From NCBI RefSeq assembly GCF_000803315.1, contig NZ_JRMH01000001.1, positions 3,658,001-3,722,000 on the forward strand: a stretch of DNA of 64,000 nt, in the 5' to 3' direction. A program made the position numbers and the translations under genes. Shown in pieces: positions 21,655 through 32,300 of the stretch. How positions within the stretch are numbered: position 1 is the first letter of the stretch; each line of letters begins with the position of its first letter. Origin of the DNA: Pectobacterium actinidiae (GTDB lineage: Bacteria; Pseudomonadota; Gammaproteobacteria; Enterobacterales; Enterobacteriaceae). The notes beneath the pieces are model-generated. The model saw nothing but the letters and a program-made list of their open reading frames with translations, was not told where the DNA came from and ran no database searches.

Positions 21655-23595
21655 ATGTTGGGACTTTCTTTTAAACACTGGGGCCTGGGTATCAAGTTAT
21701 CCGTCATCGCTTCCCTGAGCGTGGCAATACTTTTCATTGCATTCACCCTATCCCTCACCCGATCAGCAGGCAATCAGCTCAAAGTTCTGACCCTTAACGA
21801 CATGCAGAGCCAGGTGAATGGCGTCACCGACATGATCAACATGTACGATACCAGTCTACAAGCCGAGGTCAGCAACTATACGCGGCTACTGGCGAGCTTT
21901 CTGCCGACGCGGTTTTCATTGGATACCGTTAATCGCACTCCTTTCGGCGACACCTCGCACCCAACACTTAAGGCTGGCGATACGGTATTGAACCTCAACA
22001 CCGAAGTGCCGGACGACTTTCTGAGCCGTACCCACGCGATTTCAACGATTTTTGTCCGCGATGGCGAGGATTTCACGCGCGTCACTACCTCACTGAAAAA
22101 AGAAGATGGAACGCGCGCGATGGGCACCAAACTCGATCGTGAAAGCCCTGCCTATGCGCTCGTAGTGAAAGGTGAAACCTACAGCGGGTTAGCCACGCTA
22201 TTCGGCAAACAGTACATCACCCAGTATCAACCGATACGCGATAGTGACAATAAGGTTATCGGTATTCTATTTGTCGGTGTCGACATCACGAAGCAGTTTA
22301 CCGAGATGCAACAAACCATCCTGAACAAGAAAATGGGAGAGACAGGTCATTTCTTTGTACTTAGCACGAAAAAAGGAAAGGATGCGGGTAACTATCTTTA
22401 CCACCAAACCAATGCCAATCAGCGCCCTGACTGGTCAACAGGTGCGTTAGAGAACGTGCTGGCGACCAGTAATGGTACGCTTGAATACGACAACAACACG
22501 ATGACGGGCGAAGAAAGAACCCGAATCATGGTGTACCGCAGTATTCCGCAATGGAACTGGATTGTTGCAGGTACGGTGAGCAAAGAAAGTCTCATGGCAG
22601 AGGTTAATCACACCCGTAACTTGTTTTTGGGCGGCGGCATTATTCTGGTTCTGCTCTTCGCAGGATTTTTTGTCATGCTGACGCGCAAATGGCTAAGCCA
22701 GCCGCTGGTTGAAATCGTTAAAGTGGCGGAACAGTTTTCTGCTGGTAACCTGACGGCCACGCTTTCCAGCAACCGGAGCGACGAAGTAGGTCGCCTGATT
22801 GATGCGATTAACGGTATCGGACACGGGCTGACCACCATTGTGTCGCAGGTGAGAAATTCGGCAGAAGAAATCAGCACCGCGACCGATGCGTTGGCTGCCG
22901 ATAGTGAAAACATCAGCGAGCAGATTGCCCGTCAGGCTAGTAGCGTCGAAGAGACCTCTGCCAGCATGGAGCAGCTCTCCGCCAGCGTGAAACAGAACGC
23001 CGATAACGTCTCCGCCGCCAAAGATCTGGCAGAACAGAGCGCAGCAGCAGCACGAAACGGCAGTCAAACCGTCACCGACTCTGTCTCCACGATGAGCGAC
23101 ATCAAGAACTCCTCACAGCGGATTGCCGATATCACGACGGTGATCGAATCTATCGCTTTCCAGACCAATATTCTGGCGCTGAATGCGGCAGTTGAAGCCG
23201 CTCGTGCGGGTGAGCACGGCAGAGGCTTCGCCGTGGTTGCTGCTGAAGTGCGTGCGCTGGCACAGCGCAGTTCTACCGCAGTGAAAGAGATCGAAACTCT
23301 GATTGATGAGTCGCTGGAGAAAATCGAAGCGGGCTACCATTTCTCAGAAAAAACGCAGGCGGTAATGGACGACTTACGTAACCGCATCCTGCAAGTCAGC
23401 ACCATCGTGAACGATATTGATATCGCCTCACGCGAGCAGTCCGCCGGTATTGGTCAGGTCAATATCGCGATTGTACAGATTGGTCAGGCAACGCAGGAAA
23501 ACACCATTCTGGTCAATAACTCGGAAGACACCGCACAGAGTCTGCGCCAGAAAGGCCACCACCTCAGCGAGCTGGTCAGCGTATTTCGTATTTAA
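21655..23595 (+). CDS. Methyl-accepting chemotaxis protein, Cache sensor
   Basis: A 646-residue transmembrane receptor. TM1 spans about residues 12-33, a large periplasmic Cache_3-Cache_2-type domain about 40-315 ([14 protein letters not shown] and [11 protein letters not shown]), TM2 about 320-340, HAMP about 340-395, then the coiled-coil signalling domain with the conserved tip [21 protein letters not shown]. No NWETF-type C-terminal tether for CheR/CheB is present. The ligand is not predictable; single-copy Cache receptors of this type often sense small organic acids. The FNR box upstream suggests higher expression without oxygen. A palindromic hairpin without a T tract follows (23607-23638). 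Confidence 0.9.
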   Translation: MLGLSFKHWGLGIKLSVIASLSVAILFIAFTLSLTRSAGNQLKVLTLNDMQSQVNGVTDMINMYDTSLQAEVSNYTRLLASFLPTRFSLDTVNRTPFGDTSHPTLKAGDTVLNLNTEVPDDFLSRTHAISTIFVRDGEDFTRVTTSLKKEDGTRAMGTKLDRESPAYALVVKGETYSGLATLFGKQYITQYQPIRDSDNKVIGILFVGVDITKQFTEMQQTILNKKMGETGHFFVLSTKKGKDAGNYLYHQTNANQRPDWSTGALENVLATSNGTLEYDNNTMTGEERTRIMVYRSIPQWNWIVAGTVSKESLMAEVNHTRNLFLGGGIILVLLFAGFFVMLTRKWLSQPLVEIVKVAEQFSAGNLTATLSSNRSDEVGRLIDAINGIGHGLTTIVSQVRNSAEEISTATDALAADSENISEQIARQASSVEETSASMEQLSASVKQNADNVSAAKDLAEQSAAAARNGSQTVTDSVSTMSDIKNSSQRIADITTVIESIAFQTNILALNAAVEAARAGEHGRGFAVVAAEVRALAQRSSTAVKEIETLIDESLEKIEAGYHFSEKTQAVMDDLRNRILQVSTIVNDIDIASREQSAGIGQVNIAIVQIGQATQENTILVNNSEDTAQSLRQKGHHLSELVSVFRI

Positions 23596-23701
23596 CCACC
23601 CGTCATGGCCATCGTGTTACAGATATTGCACGATGGCCCCCACTTGGGTATTATGCCGACGTTTTTTCATCCATCCCCCAACTGACAAAGGAGACGACAT
23701 C

Positions 23702-23746
23702 ATGACAACACTCACTCTGATTCTTTGCAGGACATCTCGGGACTAA
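23702..23746 (+). CDS. 14-codon leader reading frame before rtcB2
   Basis: ATG at 23702 with the strong ribosome-binding site AAAGGAGA 7 bases upstream, giving MTTLTLILCRTSRD and a TAA stop, 83 bases before rtcB2. It contains Arg codons AGG and CGG near its end. It may be a regulatory leader peptide or the stub of a lost gene; expression is not shown. Confidence 0.4.
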   Translation: MTTLTLILCRTSRD

Positions 23747-23829
23747 TTCCGCATTCTTTTCCGCTTTGCGTTATCCCCCCAGCTGTAGCCTGCCTTACCC
23801 TATTTTTAAATTGATCAGCAGGATGATCT

Positions 23830-24951
23830 ATGGGCAATGCTATTCGCTCTATTTCGGCGCGCGTCAGTGTGATCGCGACGGAAAATACCTGGATTGAAGA
23901 TAAAGCAATCCAACAGCTTCAAATTACATCACAACTTCCCGATATGGTTCGTGTGGCCGGCATGCCAGATTTGCATCCGGGACGTGGTTACCCTATCGGC
24001 GCTGCCTTTTTTTCACAGCAGCGTTTCTATCCGGCGCTGGTCGGAAACGACATCGGCTGCGGTATGGCACTATGGCGCACGAGCCTGAACGCCAACAAAA
24101 TTTCTCTGGATAAGCTGGAGAAACGGCTTGGCAATATCGATGGACCACTGGAAGACGATATCGACATTCCCCCATCGCTGGCGGATTTCCGCTATTCGCT
24201 GGGCACCATCGGCGGCGGTAACCACTTTGCGGAATTGCAGCAGCTTGATGAAATTTATCAGCCAGAGACGCTGCACGCTCTGCACATCGATCCTAAAGAG
24301 CTACTGCTGCTCGTACATAGCGGCTCGCGCGGCTTAGGACAAACCATACTGGAAGCCCACGTGCGGGAATTCGGCCATCAGGGGCTTGAAGCTAACACGC
24401 CAGCCGCTGACGCCTATCTGGAACAACATCAGTTCGCACTGACGTTTGCCATCAATAACCGGCGACTGATCGCTCAACGCATGCTGGAGCGCTGGCATAC
24501 GGAAGGCGATGTTGCACTGGACGTGAACCACAATCTGGTGACATCGACAACGATTGAAGGCATTGCTGGCTGGCTGCACCGCAAAGGCGCGACACCAGCC
24601 GACTGCGGACCGGTCATCATTCCTGGCTCGCGCGGTGACTACAGCTATATTGTGCAACCCATTCCTCACGCCGACAGCCTGTATTCACTGGCACATGGCG
24701 CAGGCAGAAAATGGATGCGCACAGAGTGTAAAGATCGGCTGTCTTCACGTTATAGCGTCCAGCAACTGGCACGTACTCGTTTCGGCAGCCGCGTGATTTG
24801 CCAGGACAGGCAACTGATTTTTCAGGAAGCGCCGGAAGCCTACAAGCCAATAGATAGCGTGATCGGCGCAATGCAACAGGCGGGATTAATCACGCTGATT
24901 GCTCGTCTGAAACCCGTACTCACCTACAAAACGTGCGGGGAGGACAAATGA
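23830..24951 (+). CDS. rtcB2: RtcB2-type RNA ligase/RNA repair protein
   Basis: A 373-residue member of the RtcB family, GTP/Mn-dependent ligases that join 2',3'-cyclic phosphate or 3'-phosphate ends to 5'-OH ends. The metal and catalytic motifs are visible: [28 protein letters not shown] (metal-binding Cys), [21 protein letters not shown], and [11 protein letters not shown] with the His that takes GMP. It is shorter than housekeeping RtcB (~408) and has no RtcA or RtcR beside it. The overlap with prfH (ATGA) identifies it as the RtcB2 type, reported to reseal 16S rRNA cut in the decoding centre. Confidence 0.9.
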   Translation: MGNAIRSISARVSVIATENTWIEDKAIQQLQITSQLPDMVRVAGMPDLHPGRGYPIGAAFFSQQRFYPALVGNDIGCGMALWRTSLNANKISLDKLEKRLGNIDGPLEDDIDIPPSLADFRYSLGTIGGGNHFAELQQLDEIYQPETLHALHIDPKELLLLVHSGSRGLGQTILEAHVREFGHQGLEANTPAADAYLEQHQFALTFAINNRRLIAQRMLERWHTEGDVALDVNHNLVTSTTIEGIAGWLHRKGATPADCGPVIIPGSRGDYSYIVQPIPHADSLYSLAHGAGRKWMRTECKDRLSSRYSVQQLARTRFGSRVICQDRQLIFQEAPEAYKPIDSVIGAMQQAGLITLIARLKPVLTYKTCGEDK

Positions 24952-25571
24952 TATTGCTTCAGCTTTCCGCCGCGCAGGGGCCGGACGAATGCATGCTGGC
25001 AACCGCAAAAGCGTTGCAGGCTCTGACACGAGATGCAGCACAGCGCGGCATCGAGTGTGAGATCATCGAAACCGAAGCGGGAAAACGTGCTGGTACGCTA
25101 CGTTCCGCCTTGGTGCTGTTAAACGGTGAGCAAGCGGAACCGCTGGCTACAAGCTGGTGCGGTACGCTTCAGTGGACGTGCAATAGCCCCTGGCGTAAAG
25201 GTGGCGGACGCAAAAACTGGTTTATCGGCATCGCACGCTTTCATCAGGAACAGGCGTTTGCGGATAACGAGATTCGTTTTGAAGCCACAAAATCCTCTGG
25301 TCCCGGCGGACAACATGTGAACAAAACCGAGTCTGCCGTCCGTGCGACGCATATCGCCAGTGGTATCACGGTGAAAGTACAGAGTGAGCGCAGCCAGCAC
25401 GCCAACAAACGGCTCGCCTGTTATCTCATCGCTTACCGTCTGGAGGCGTTGCAGCAGCAACAGCACGCCGAGCTACGGGCACAGCGGCGTCTGTTCCACC
25501 ACCAAATCGAACGCGGTAACCCGGTAAAAGTCTTCAAAGGCGAAGACTTCACGCTGGTTGCCTCACGCTAA
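24948..25571 (+). CDS. prfH: Peptide chain release factor-like protein PrfH
   Basis: A 207-residue class I release-factor homologue that keeps the catalytic GGQ loop ([20 protein letters not shown] at residues 120-122) but lacks the stop-codon-reading superdomain of RF1/RF2. In the published RtcB2-PrfH work PrfH releases the peptide from ribosomes whose 16S rRNA has been cut, after which RtcB2 repairs the rRNA. Its ATG overlaps the rtcB2 stop by 4 bases, so the two are translationally coupled. The internal start at 24948 is chosen for this overlap and the GGGGAGG upstream. Confidence 0.92.
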   Translation: MILLQLSAAQGPDECMLATAKALQALTRDAAQRGIECEIIETEAGKRAGTLRSALVLLNGEQAEPLATSWCGTLQWTCNSPWRKGGGRKNWFIGIARFHQEQAFADNEIRFEATKSSGPGGQHVNKTESAVRATHIASGITVKVQSERSQHANKRLACYLIAYRLEALQQQQHAELRAQRRLFHHQIERGNPVKVFKGEDFTLVASR

Positions 25572-25580
25572 CCTCAACTC

Positions 25581-25613
25581 ACGGGCGGACACCGACTGCC
25601 GCCCGTTATTTTT
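25581..25613 (+). terminator. Terminator of the rtcB2-prfH operon
   Basis: An 8-bp stem ACGGGCGG/CCGCCCGT, then TATTTTTTCC. Confidence 0.9.
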
Positions 25614-25687
25614 TCCTCTTAAAGAGAATGCCATCGGTCCAATGATAGCGCTACACTCCCGCTATCGACTCCTGTCAGGCTGAAACG

Positions 25688-25996
25688 ATGAACCTCGTGC
25701 GGATACTTTTCTTACCCTTAATACTAATGCTGTCCGGCTGCCAGATGATACAAGGTAAGCCTGTCGCGGCACCGCCTCCTGCGGAGAAAGCACTCGAAAT
25801 TCGCTATGCGCAAACCAGCAAGTTGGAAAAAATGGGGACAATTTCGGTTAACGAGCGCGGAAATGCTGATGATGTGGATCGCGCCCTTCAACAGAAAGCC
25901 GATGCCTCCGGCGCGCATTATTATGTGATTGTGCTGAAATCCGAGGCAGCAACGCTACCCGGCATGTGGTTCGCGCGCGCCGTGCTGTATCGCTGA
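25688..25996 (+). CDS. bsmA: BsmA-like biofilm/peroxide-resistance lipoprotein
   Basis: A 102-residue lipoprotein with lipobox LSGC (Cys at about 18) and a C-terminal YdgH/BhsA/McbA-like domain ending in MWFARAVLYR. It matches E. coli BsmA (YjfO) in length, lipobox position and the end of the domain. Members of this group are induced by stress and affect biofilm formation, and the gene neighbourhood (near rlmB/rnr) is the same as in E. coli. Which membrane it reaches was not determined. Confidence 0.85.
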   Translation: MNLVRILFLPLILMLSGCQMIQGKPVAAPPPAEKALEIRYAQTSKLEKMGTISVNERGNADDVDRALQQKADASGAHYYVIVLKSEAATLPGMWFARAVLYR

Positions 25997-26059
25997 ATCT
26001 AAGGGACACACAGTAAAACAATACCGGGCAGTTCCCCGGTATTGTCACGCCACGGCACA

Positions 26060-26458
26060 TTAATACGACATACACGCCGCATTCAGGATCCCGCCGCTGA
26101 GCGAGGCAGCGCAGAGAAAGGTGCCGGAAGCGATATCGTTATTCTGAATATGCTGGCTGAGGCGCGGCATATACAGGCGCACAGCGAAATAAATCAGCAA
26201 TTGCACCACCAGCGCAACCACGCCCCAGGTGATGTAATCCACCAGACTCACCGAGTTAATCGCCGCACTGGAAAGCGGGATCACATAGCCAATCAATGCC
26301 CCACCAAACCCAATAGCAGCCGTACCGTTGTTCTCTTTAATCAGCGCCCATTCATCATGCGGCGTGATACGGGTGTAGATAAACAGAAAGGCTAGCACCA
26401 TAGCAAACCCGATAAAGAAATAGGACGCAAAAGCGAGTAGCGAGGTAACAATAGGCAT
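26060..26458 (-). CDS. yjfL: DUF350 inner-membrane protein YjfL
   Basis: A 132-residue protein with four predicted TM helices (about 8-28, 44-66, 74-96 and 110-130) and the DUF350 pattern NNGTAAIGFGGALIGYVIPL. The exact length of E. coli YjfL. Function unknown. The rest of the E. coli yjfIJKM cluster is absent here. Confidence 0.9.
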   Translation of the reverse strand: MPIVTSLLAFASYFFIGFAMVLAFLFIYTRITPHDEWALIKENNGTAAIGFGGALIGYVIPLSSAAINSVSLVDYITWGVVALVVQLLIYFAVRLYMPRLSQHIQNNDIASGTFLCAASLSGGILNAACMSY

Positions 26459-26597
26459 AGCATTATTCCTTTTAATAAGAGCTGTTGGCGTATCAGCGAT
26501 AAATCATCGAGATAAGAGAAAGAATATAGATGATTCTTGCATAGCAAAGCGTTTATACATGACTTTACGTGATAACCAATGCGAGCCCTCTAACGAC

Positions 26598-26623
26598 AGC
26601 GGGGTGCCTCATGGCACCCCGCT
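26598..26623. terminator. Strong hairpin downstream of rlmB
   Basis: An 11-bp perfect stem AGCGGGGTGCC/GGCACCCCGCT with loop TCAT, 20 bases after the rlmB stop. No T tract is seen, so it may stabilise the 3' end rather than terminate alone. Confidence 0.6.
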
Positions 26624-26643
26624 GCTATCAATCACCGTGCTGA

Positions 26644-27375
26644 TTACGCCCGTTGGCGAACGGCTTCAAACAGACATACGCCAGTAGCAACCGACACATT
26701 CAGTGAAGACACGCTGCCCGCCATCGGAATGCTAATCAATTCATCGCAGTGCTCGCGGGTCAGGCGACGCATGCCTTCCCCTTCCGCGCCCATTACCAGC
26801 GCCAGCGGCCCGGTCAGTTTGCTTTGGTACAGCGTATGATCCGCTTCCCCCGCCGTACCGACGATCCAGATATTACGCTCCTGCAACAGGCGCATCGTAC
26901 GCGCCAGATTGGTCACGCTGATAACCGGTACGGTTTCCGCTGCGCCACAGGCCACCTTCTTCACTGTCGCATTGAGTTGCGCGGAACGATCGCGAGGCAC
27001 AATCACCGCATGTACGCCAGCCCCATCCGCATTACGCAGGCACGCGCCCAGGTTGTGTGGATCGGTCACGCCGTCCAATATCAGCAGGAAAGGGGTTTCC
27101 AGATTGTCTAACAGCGCAGGCAGATCGTTTTCCTGATATTTCCGCCCTTCTTTGACTTTCGCGACGATCCCCTGATGCACCGCGTCGTCGGCCTGCTTAT
27201 CCAGCCATTGGCGATTCGCCACTTGAATGACGATGCCCTGCGCTTCCAGTTCTGCAATCACAGGCTGAAGGCGACGATCGTCACGCCCCTTCAGAACAAA
27301 AACTTCCAGAAAACGCTGTGGATCGCGCTCAAGCAGTGCCTTAACCGCGTGGATACCGTAAATAATTTCGCTCAT
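26644..27375 (-). CDS. rlmB: 23S rRNA (guanosine-2'-O-)-methyltransferase RlmB
   Basis: A 243-residue SpoU-family enzyme that methylates G2251 of 23S rRNA. An N-terminal L30e-like substrate domain ([14 protein letters not shown]) and a trefoil-knot SAM domain with [34 protein letters not shown] and [15 protein letters not shown] are evident. It follows rnr by 85 bases, with a 9-bp hairpin (27422-27447) in the gap. Confidence 0.98.
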   Translation of the reverse strand: MSEIIYGIHAVKALLERDPQRFLEVFVLKGRDDRRLQPVIAELEAQGIVIQVANRQWLDKQADDAVHQGIVAKVKEGRKYQENDLPALLDNLETPFLLILDGVTDPHNLGACLRNADGAGVHAVIVPRDRSAQLNATVKKVACGAAETVPVISVTNLARTMRLLQERNIWIVGTAGEADHTLYQSKLTGPLALVMGAEGEGMRRLTREHCDELISIPMAGSVSSLNVSVATGVCLFEAVRQRA

Positions 27376-27421
27376 TGATACTCTTCACATTGTGTAAAGC
27401 GAGATAACATTCGTCTTACGG

Positions 27422-27447
27422 GTTGTAGAGACCGAAGCCTCTACAAC
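27422..27447 (-). other. Inter-cistronic hairpin between rnr and rlmB
   Basis: GTTGTAGAG pairs with CTCTACAAC over an 8-base loop in the 85-base spacer. It has no T tract and probably sets relative mRNA stability rather than terminating (inference). Confidence 0.5.
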
Positions 27448-27460
27448 GTTAAGCCGTTCG

Positions 27461-29917
27461 TTATTCCTCAGATTTCTTCTTTGCTCGTTTAGCCTTTGTC
27501 GCGGCGGCGATTTTACGCGTTTTTTCCGCGTTCTTTTTCGCTTTATCGCGGTTCTTTTTCGGCTTGGCTTTTTGCTTATCCGACTTCGCGTTGCTATCGC
27601 CTTCTTTGCGGAATGCGGCATCCGGCTCAAAGTTTGCCGGCGCTTTGCTGGCGCTGCGACGACGTCGAACTGGCTTGGCCTCACGCGAATCCGGCTTCTT
27701 CACACGGTCGCGTGCAGTTTTACCTTCGCCGCGCACCTTGCGGGTGCTGGAAATCAGCGCGAAATCAATGTTGCGCTCATCCATATGAACGGCTTCAACA
27801 CGAATTTCGACTTCATCACCCAGGCGATAAACCTGCCCGCGCGATTCACCGATCAGCCGCTGTCCGATATTATCGTAGCGGTAGTAATCATTATCCAGCG
27901 TGGAAACGTGCACCAGCCCATCGATAAACAGCTCTTTCAGGCGCACGAAGAAGCCAAAACCGGTTACGCTGGAAATGATTCCCGTAAAGACTTCGCCAAC
28001 GTGATCCTGCATAAAGTCGCATTTCAACCAGTCCGCAACGTCACGCGTGGCTTCATCCGCACGGCGCTCTGTCATCGAGCAATGCATACCCAGCTGTAGC
28101 ATCTCGTTAATGTCGCTATGCCAGCCGCCCGTTGACGTCCAGCGCTCATGACGATCGCTCAACAGATACTTAATCGCGCGGTGCAGCGACAGGTCAGGAT
28201 AGCGACGAATCGGTGACGTAAAATGGCCGTAAGAGGTTAATGCCAGACCGAAGTGGCCTCGGTTCTCTGGGTCATAAACCGCCTGCTTCATTGAACGCAG
28301 CAGCATAGTTTGCAGCATTTCCCGGTCGGGACGTTCAGCCAACTCATTCATCAATTCCGCGTAATCTTTCGGCTGTGGCTTCATTCCGCCTTTCAGCGTC
28401 AGCCCCAGCTCACCCAGTACACTACGCAGGGCTAATACATGGTCTTCACTCGGTTGATCGTGTACGCGGAACAGCGCAGGCTCTTCATTTTTCTCCACAA
28501 ATTTCGCCGCGGAGATATTCGCCAGAATCATGCACTCTTCGATCAGCTTGTGCGCATCGTTACGCACCACCGCTTCCACACGGTCGATACGGCGTTCAGC
28601 GTTGAAAATGAACTTCGCCTCTTCCGTTTCAAACGCGATGCCGCCACGCAATTCACGCGCGTGTTCAAGCACCTTGTACATGCGATGCAGCTCTTCCAAT
28701 CCACCGACCAGCGGCTTGTAGTGCTCGCGCAGCTCGGCATCACCTTGCAGAATATTCCACACTTTGGTGTAGGTCAGGCGCGCATGTGAACTCATCACGG
28801 CTTCATAGAACTTATAGGACGACAGCTTACCCTGCGCCGAAATAGTCATTTCACAGACCATACACAGGCGATCGACTTGCGGGTTAAGCGAACACAGCCC
28901 GTTTGACAGGACTTCCGGCAACATCGGCACCACCTGCGATGGGAAATACACCGAGGTGCCACGCGCCCGCGCTTCATGGTCGAGCGGCGTATTCGGCCGA
29001 ACGTAATAGCTCACGTCCGCAATCGCAACCCATAAACGCCAGCCACCGCCACGTTTCGGTTCACAGTGCACCGCGTCATCGAAATCGCGAGCATCTTCGC
29101 CGTCAATGGTGACCAGCGGCAACTTACGCAGATCCACACGGCCTTTTTTCGCGGCTTCTGGCACCTCTTCGGAGAGATCTTTCACCTGCTCTTCCACTTT
29201 AGGTGGCCAGGTGTGCGGAATATCATGGGTACGCAGAGCGATATCCACCGCCAGCCCGGTGCCCATGTTGTCACCGAGGATCTCGACGATCTTACCCACC
29301 GCTTTCGTGCGGCGCGTGGCGCGTTGCGTCAGCTCAACCACCACCACGAAGCCCATGCGAGCGCCGTTAATTTCTTCTTTCGGGATCAGAATATCGAAGC
29401 TCAGTCGGCTATCATCCGGCACCACGAACCCGACACCCGCGTCGACAAAATAGCGGCCGACAATTTGTCCGGTACGCGGTTCCAGCACGCGCACAATGCG
29501 CCCTTCACGACGTCCTTTACGATCCGCACCCAGCGGCTGCGCCAGCGCAACATCGCCGTGAATCGCCCGTTTCATCTCTTCAGCCGACAGATAAAGATCG
29601 TCTTTACGGCCTTCCACGCGCAGGAAGCCGAAACCATCGCGGTGACCAATAACCGTACCGCGCAGCAGATCGAGTTTTTCCGGCAACGCATAGCACTGAC
29701 GGCGGGTAAAAATAAGCTGACCATCACGCTCCATCGCACGCAGGCGGCGGCGCAGCGCTTCGAGGGGTTCTTCTCCGGTTAATTGCAGGTCGGCGGCTAA
29801 TTCTTCCCGGCTAATTGGGGTATCGCGCTTGGCGATGTGCGCCAAAATATATTCACGACTGGGGATGGGGGATTCGTATTTTTCTGCTTCTCGTTCCAGG
29901 AATGGATCTTGTGACAT
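27461..29917 (-). CDS. rnr: Ribonuclease R
   Basis: An 818-residue processive 3'-5' exoribonuclease that degrades structured RNA and works in trans-translation and rRNA quality control. N-terminal HTH and two cold-shock domains (about 20-250), an RNB catalytic domain with [13 protein letters not shown] (metal-binding Asp residues), an S1 domain (about 640-725) and a Lys/Arg-rich tail. The start at 29917 matches E. coli (MSQDPF) and has GGAGG upstream; a Met 15 codons earlier would run into the nsrR end. Second gene of nsrR-rnr-rlmB, as in E. coli. Confidence 0.98.
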   Translation of the reverse strand: MSQDPFLEREAEKYESPIPSREYILAHIAKRDTPISREELAADLQLTGEEPLEALRRRLRAMERDGQLIFTRRQCYALPEKLDLLRGTVIGHRDGFGFLRVEGRKDDLYLSAEEMKRAIHGDVALAQPLGADRKGRREGRIVRVLEPRTGQIVGRYFVDAGVGFVVPDDSRLSFDILIPKEEINGARMGFVVVVELTQRATRRTKAVGKIVEILGDNMGTGLAVDIALRTHDIPHTWPPKVEEQVKDLSEEVPEAAKKGRVDLRKLPLVTIDGEDARDFDDAVHCEPKRGGGWRLWVAIADVSYYVRPNTPLDHEARARGTSVYFPSQVVPMLPEVLSNGLCSLNPQVDRLCMVCEMTISAQGKLSSYKFYEAVMSSHARLTYTKVWNILQGDAELREHYKPLVGGLEELHRMYKVLEHARELRGGIAFETEEAKFIFNAERRIDRVEAVVRNDAHKLIEECMILANISAAKFVEKNEEPALFRVHDQPSEDHVLALRSVLGELGLTLKGGMKPQPKDYAELMNELAERPDREMLQTMLLRSMKQAVYDPENRGHFGLALTSYGHFTSPIRRYPDLSLHRAIKYLLSDRHERWTSTGGWHSDINEMLQLGMHCSMTERRADEATRDVADWLKCDFMQDHVGEVFTGIISSVTGFGFFVRLKELFIDGLVHVSTLDNDYYRYDNIGQRLIGESRGQVYRLGDEVEIRVEAVHMDERNIDFALISSTRKVRGEGKTARDRVKKPDSREAKPVRRRRSASKAPANFEPDAAFRKEGDSNAKSDKQKAKPKKNRDKAKKNAEKTRKIAAATKAKRAKKKSEE

Positions 29918-29958
29918 TGCGGTTCCTCCGTTGTCATCAGCAGGAGGCTGAACAAAAT

Positions 29959-30384
29959 TCATTCAACCAACAATAATTTATAAAGCGGTGGGTTTTCTTT
30001 GACCATATCAGCCAGCGTGTATTGATCCAGCTCTTGCAGGAAATTTTGTACCGCCTGTTGAAGCACCTGCTTCAAGCGGCAGGCTGGCGTAATGTGGCAA
30101 AAATCATGGCTACAGTTGACCAATGTGAGCGGCTCCAGTTCACGCACAACATCACCAATTCGGATGGTTTCTGCCGGTTTTCCAAGACGGATACCGCCAT
30201 TCTTGCCGCGCACGGCCATCACCAACCCAGCACGACTAAGTTGATTGATAATTTTGACCATATGATTACGGGACACGCCATACACTTCCGTTACTTCCGA
30301 AATGCTGGTCATTTTCCCGCCCGGCAGCGATGCCATGTAAATCAGCGCCCGCAAACCATAATCCGTAAAACTTGTTAACTGCAC
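29959..30384 (-). CDS. nsrR: Nitric-oxide-sensing repressor NsrR
   Basis: A 141-residue Rrf2-family regulator holding an NO-sensitive Fe-S cluster. A winged-helix HTH (about 5-60, [22 protein letters not shown] in two parts) and the three cluster cysteines in [13 protein letters not shown] at about 91, 96 and 102. The start is GTG at 30382-30384, as in E. coli. Its predicted target in this window is ytfE. It heads the rnr-rlmB operon. Confidence 0.97.
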   Translation of the reverse strand: MQLTSFTDYGLRALIYMASLPGGKMTSISEVTEVYGVSRNHMVKIINQLSRAGLVMAVRGKNGGIRLGKPAETIRIGDVVRELEPLTLVNCSHDFCHITPACRLKQVLQQAVQNFLQELDQYTLADMVKENPPLYKLLLVE

Positions 30385-30728
30385 ATAAACCTCGGATACC
30401 TCTGGGTATCATTGACTGGCGTATTGAGTACGCCCCTGAAAAACCAACGCTATTAACAGATAATAAACCAGGCGTAAACGCTACGGCTAATTATTTATAC
30501 CCTCATGTGTTAAGAGAAATATGTGTTGAGAGAAACCTTTGTTCTGAGAAGCCTGGGTTGCGGGAGGCTCTCAACGACATCCTTCTTGCCCAATCCCTTT
30601 TACGCCTGCCATATCTTTTTAATTTTATCTCACCACAACACAGATAACGTATTCTCTTGGATTGCACACACCACATCTAATGATGACTGGGTTATCACCC
30701 ACGAAGGCGGCGTAAGGAAAAGGACACC
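30385..30728. other. Divergent region nsrR / chemoreceptor
   Basis: 344 bases with no supported gene. AAGGAAAAGGA at its right end serves the downstream receptor. No sigma-28 or NsrR-type site was convincing. Confidence 0.4.
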
Positions 30729-32300
30729 ATGAGGTTGAAAAATATTTCTATCCGTACCGGCTTATTAACGTTATTGCTGCTAACCACCCTGTTACTGCTT
30801 ATCGTCAGCAGCATGGGCGTAGTCGCCATTAAGAAAGACAGGGAAACCCTGACAGCACAAAACCAGATTCAGGGCATTGAGCTGGGTAACCTGATGAGCG
30901 GCTATAACCAGACGCTCAGCGCGCGCGCCTCGGCAACGCTCGCCGTCAGGAAAATCGAAATCGGTCTGCTGGACGACGGTGCTAAGGAAACAGGGAGCGT
31001 AGAGAAGCATCTCCGCCAATCGCAGGAAGACATTGAACGCGTGATCAAATCGGCCAAGGCCGATCCCAAACAGCAGGCGCTGGCGCAAGACGTGTTGAAA
31101 ACCTATCAGGCTTATTTTCAGCAGGGCATGACGCCGATGCTGAGCGCACTGCAAAAACAGTATACCGACGAATATTATGACGTTCTGGAAAAACAGCTCG
31201 GCCCACTGAGCGAAGCCTTTGATTTGTCGATCCAGAATTTCCGACAGTATGCTCAGCAACTTTCTGAACAGGGTCTGGCGCAGTCCGAACGTAATGAGAG
31301 CATGATGCTATTACTCATTGCCATCGCCTGCCTGCTGTCCATCACACTGGTTGCACTAGCTTGGGTCGCACTGCGGCACATGCTGCTCAAACCGCTGGAC
31401 TATGCCATTGAGCAATTGGAACAGGTTGCCGCCGGTAACTTGACCCGTCGCCTGATTCAAGGCGGAAATAACGAACTGGGTCGGCTCAATGATGCCATCG
31501 GCCGTATGCAAGGGGCACTGCTGGAATCGGTTAGCCAGGTGCGCGATGCCAGCACGCAAATCGATCTCGGTAGCCGCGAACTGTTTGAAGAAAACGCCCA
31601 ACTTTCCCAACGCACTGAAGAATCCGTTGCCGCACTGGAACAGACAGCCGCAAGCATGGAGCAATTGAGCGCAACAGTGAAACTCAATGCCGATCACGCG
31701 GAACTCGCACATCAGCTCGCCAATAATGTCTCAAACACCAGCAGCCGCAGCAACGAGTCCGTCTGTTACGTTATTGAAAAAATGCAGGAGATCGCCACCA
31801 GCGCCAAGCGCATCAATGACATTCTCAGCGTCATTGACGGCATCGCGTTCCAGACTAACATTCTGGCACTGAACGCCTCCGTCGAGTCCGCTCGCGCAGG
31901 CGAACAAGGCAGGGGCTTTGCCGTCGTCGCCGGAGAAGTCCGTAATCTCGCGCAGCATAGTGCACAGGCGGCGAAAGAGATCCGCTCGTTGATTGTAGAT
32001 TCCCAGACGCGTGTGTCCGAAGGGCTTGAATTAGCCTCTAAAGCAGGCGAAACCATGGACGAAGTGACCGACGAAATCATCCGAATTACACAACTGATGC
32101 GAGACATTTCCACCGCCACGCAAGAACAGCATCGTGGTATTGAGCAGGTTAACGTCGCTTTCACACAGATCGACAAGGTCGCTCAGCACAACGCACAGCT
32201 CGTCAAAGCCTCATCTGCGACTACGCAGTCGTTGGAGCAGCAGTCCCAGCAGTTGATGCGATCTATGGCGCTGTTTCAGGTAGAACCTCGCCTTTCCTAA
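30729..32300 (+). CDS. Methyl-accepting chemotaxis protein, four-helix-bundle sensor
   Basis: A 523-residue receptor with TM1 at about 12-34, a TarH-like four-helix periplasmic domain (about 40-190), TM2 at about 194-214, HAMP, and a signalling domain with the tip [21 protein letters not shown]. Methylation helices flank it ([22 protein letters not shown]). The C terminus ends MALFQVEPRLS with no CheR pentapeptide, so adaptation must rely on tethered receptors of other types. Ligand unknown. A lone gene between nsrR and the diguanylate cyclase. Confidence 0.92.
   Translation: MRLKNISIRTGLLTLLLLTTLLLLIVSSMGVVAIKKDRETLTAQNQIQGIELGNLMSGYNQTLSARASATLAVRKIEIGLLDDGAKETGSVEKHLRQSQEDIERVIKSAKADPKQQALAQDVLKTYQAYFQQGMTPMLSALQKQYTDEYYDVLEKQLGPLSEAFDLSIQNFRQYAQQLSEQGLAQSERNESMMLLLIAIACLLSITLVALAWVALRHMLLKPLDYAIEQLEQVAAGNLTRRLIQGGNNELGRLNDAIGRMQGALLESVSQVRDASTQIDLGSRELFEENAQLSQRTEESVAALEQTAASMEQLSATVKLNADHAELAHQLANNVSNTSSRSNESVCYVIEKMQEIATSAKRINDILSVIDGIAFQTNILALNASVESARAGEQGRGFAVVAGEVRNLAQHSAQAAKEIRSLIVDSQTRVSEGLELASKAGETMDEVTDEIIRITQLMRDISTATQEQHRGIEQVNVAFTQIDKVAQHNAQLVKASSATTQSLEQQSQQLMRSMALFQVEPRLS

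Noticed and set aside
23607..23638. Terminator after the Cache chemoreceptor
   Set aside because: A 10-bp stem is present but the loop is 12 bases and no T tract follows, so it is not listed as a terminator.
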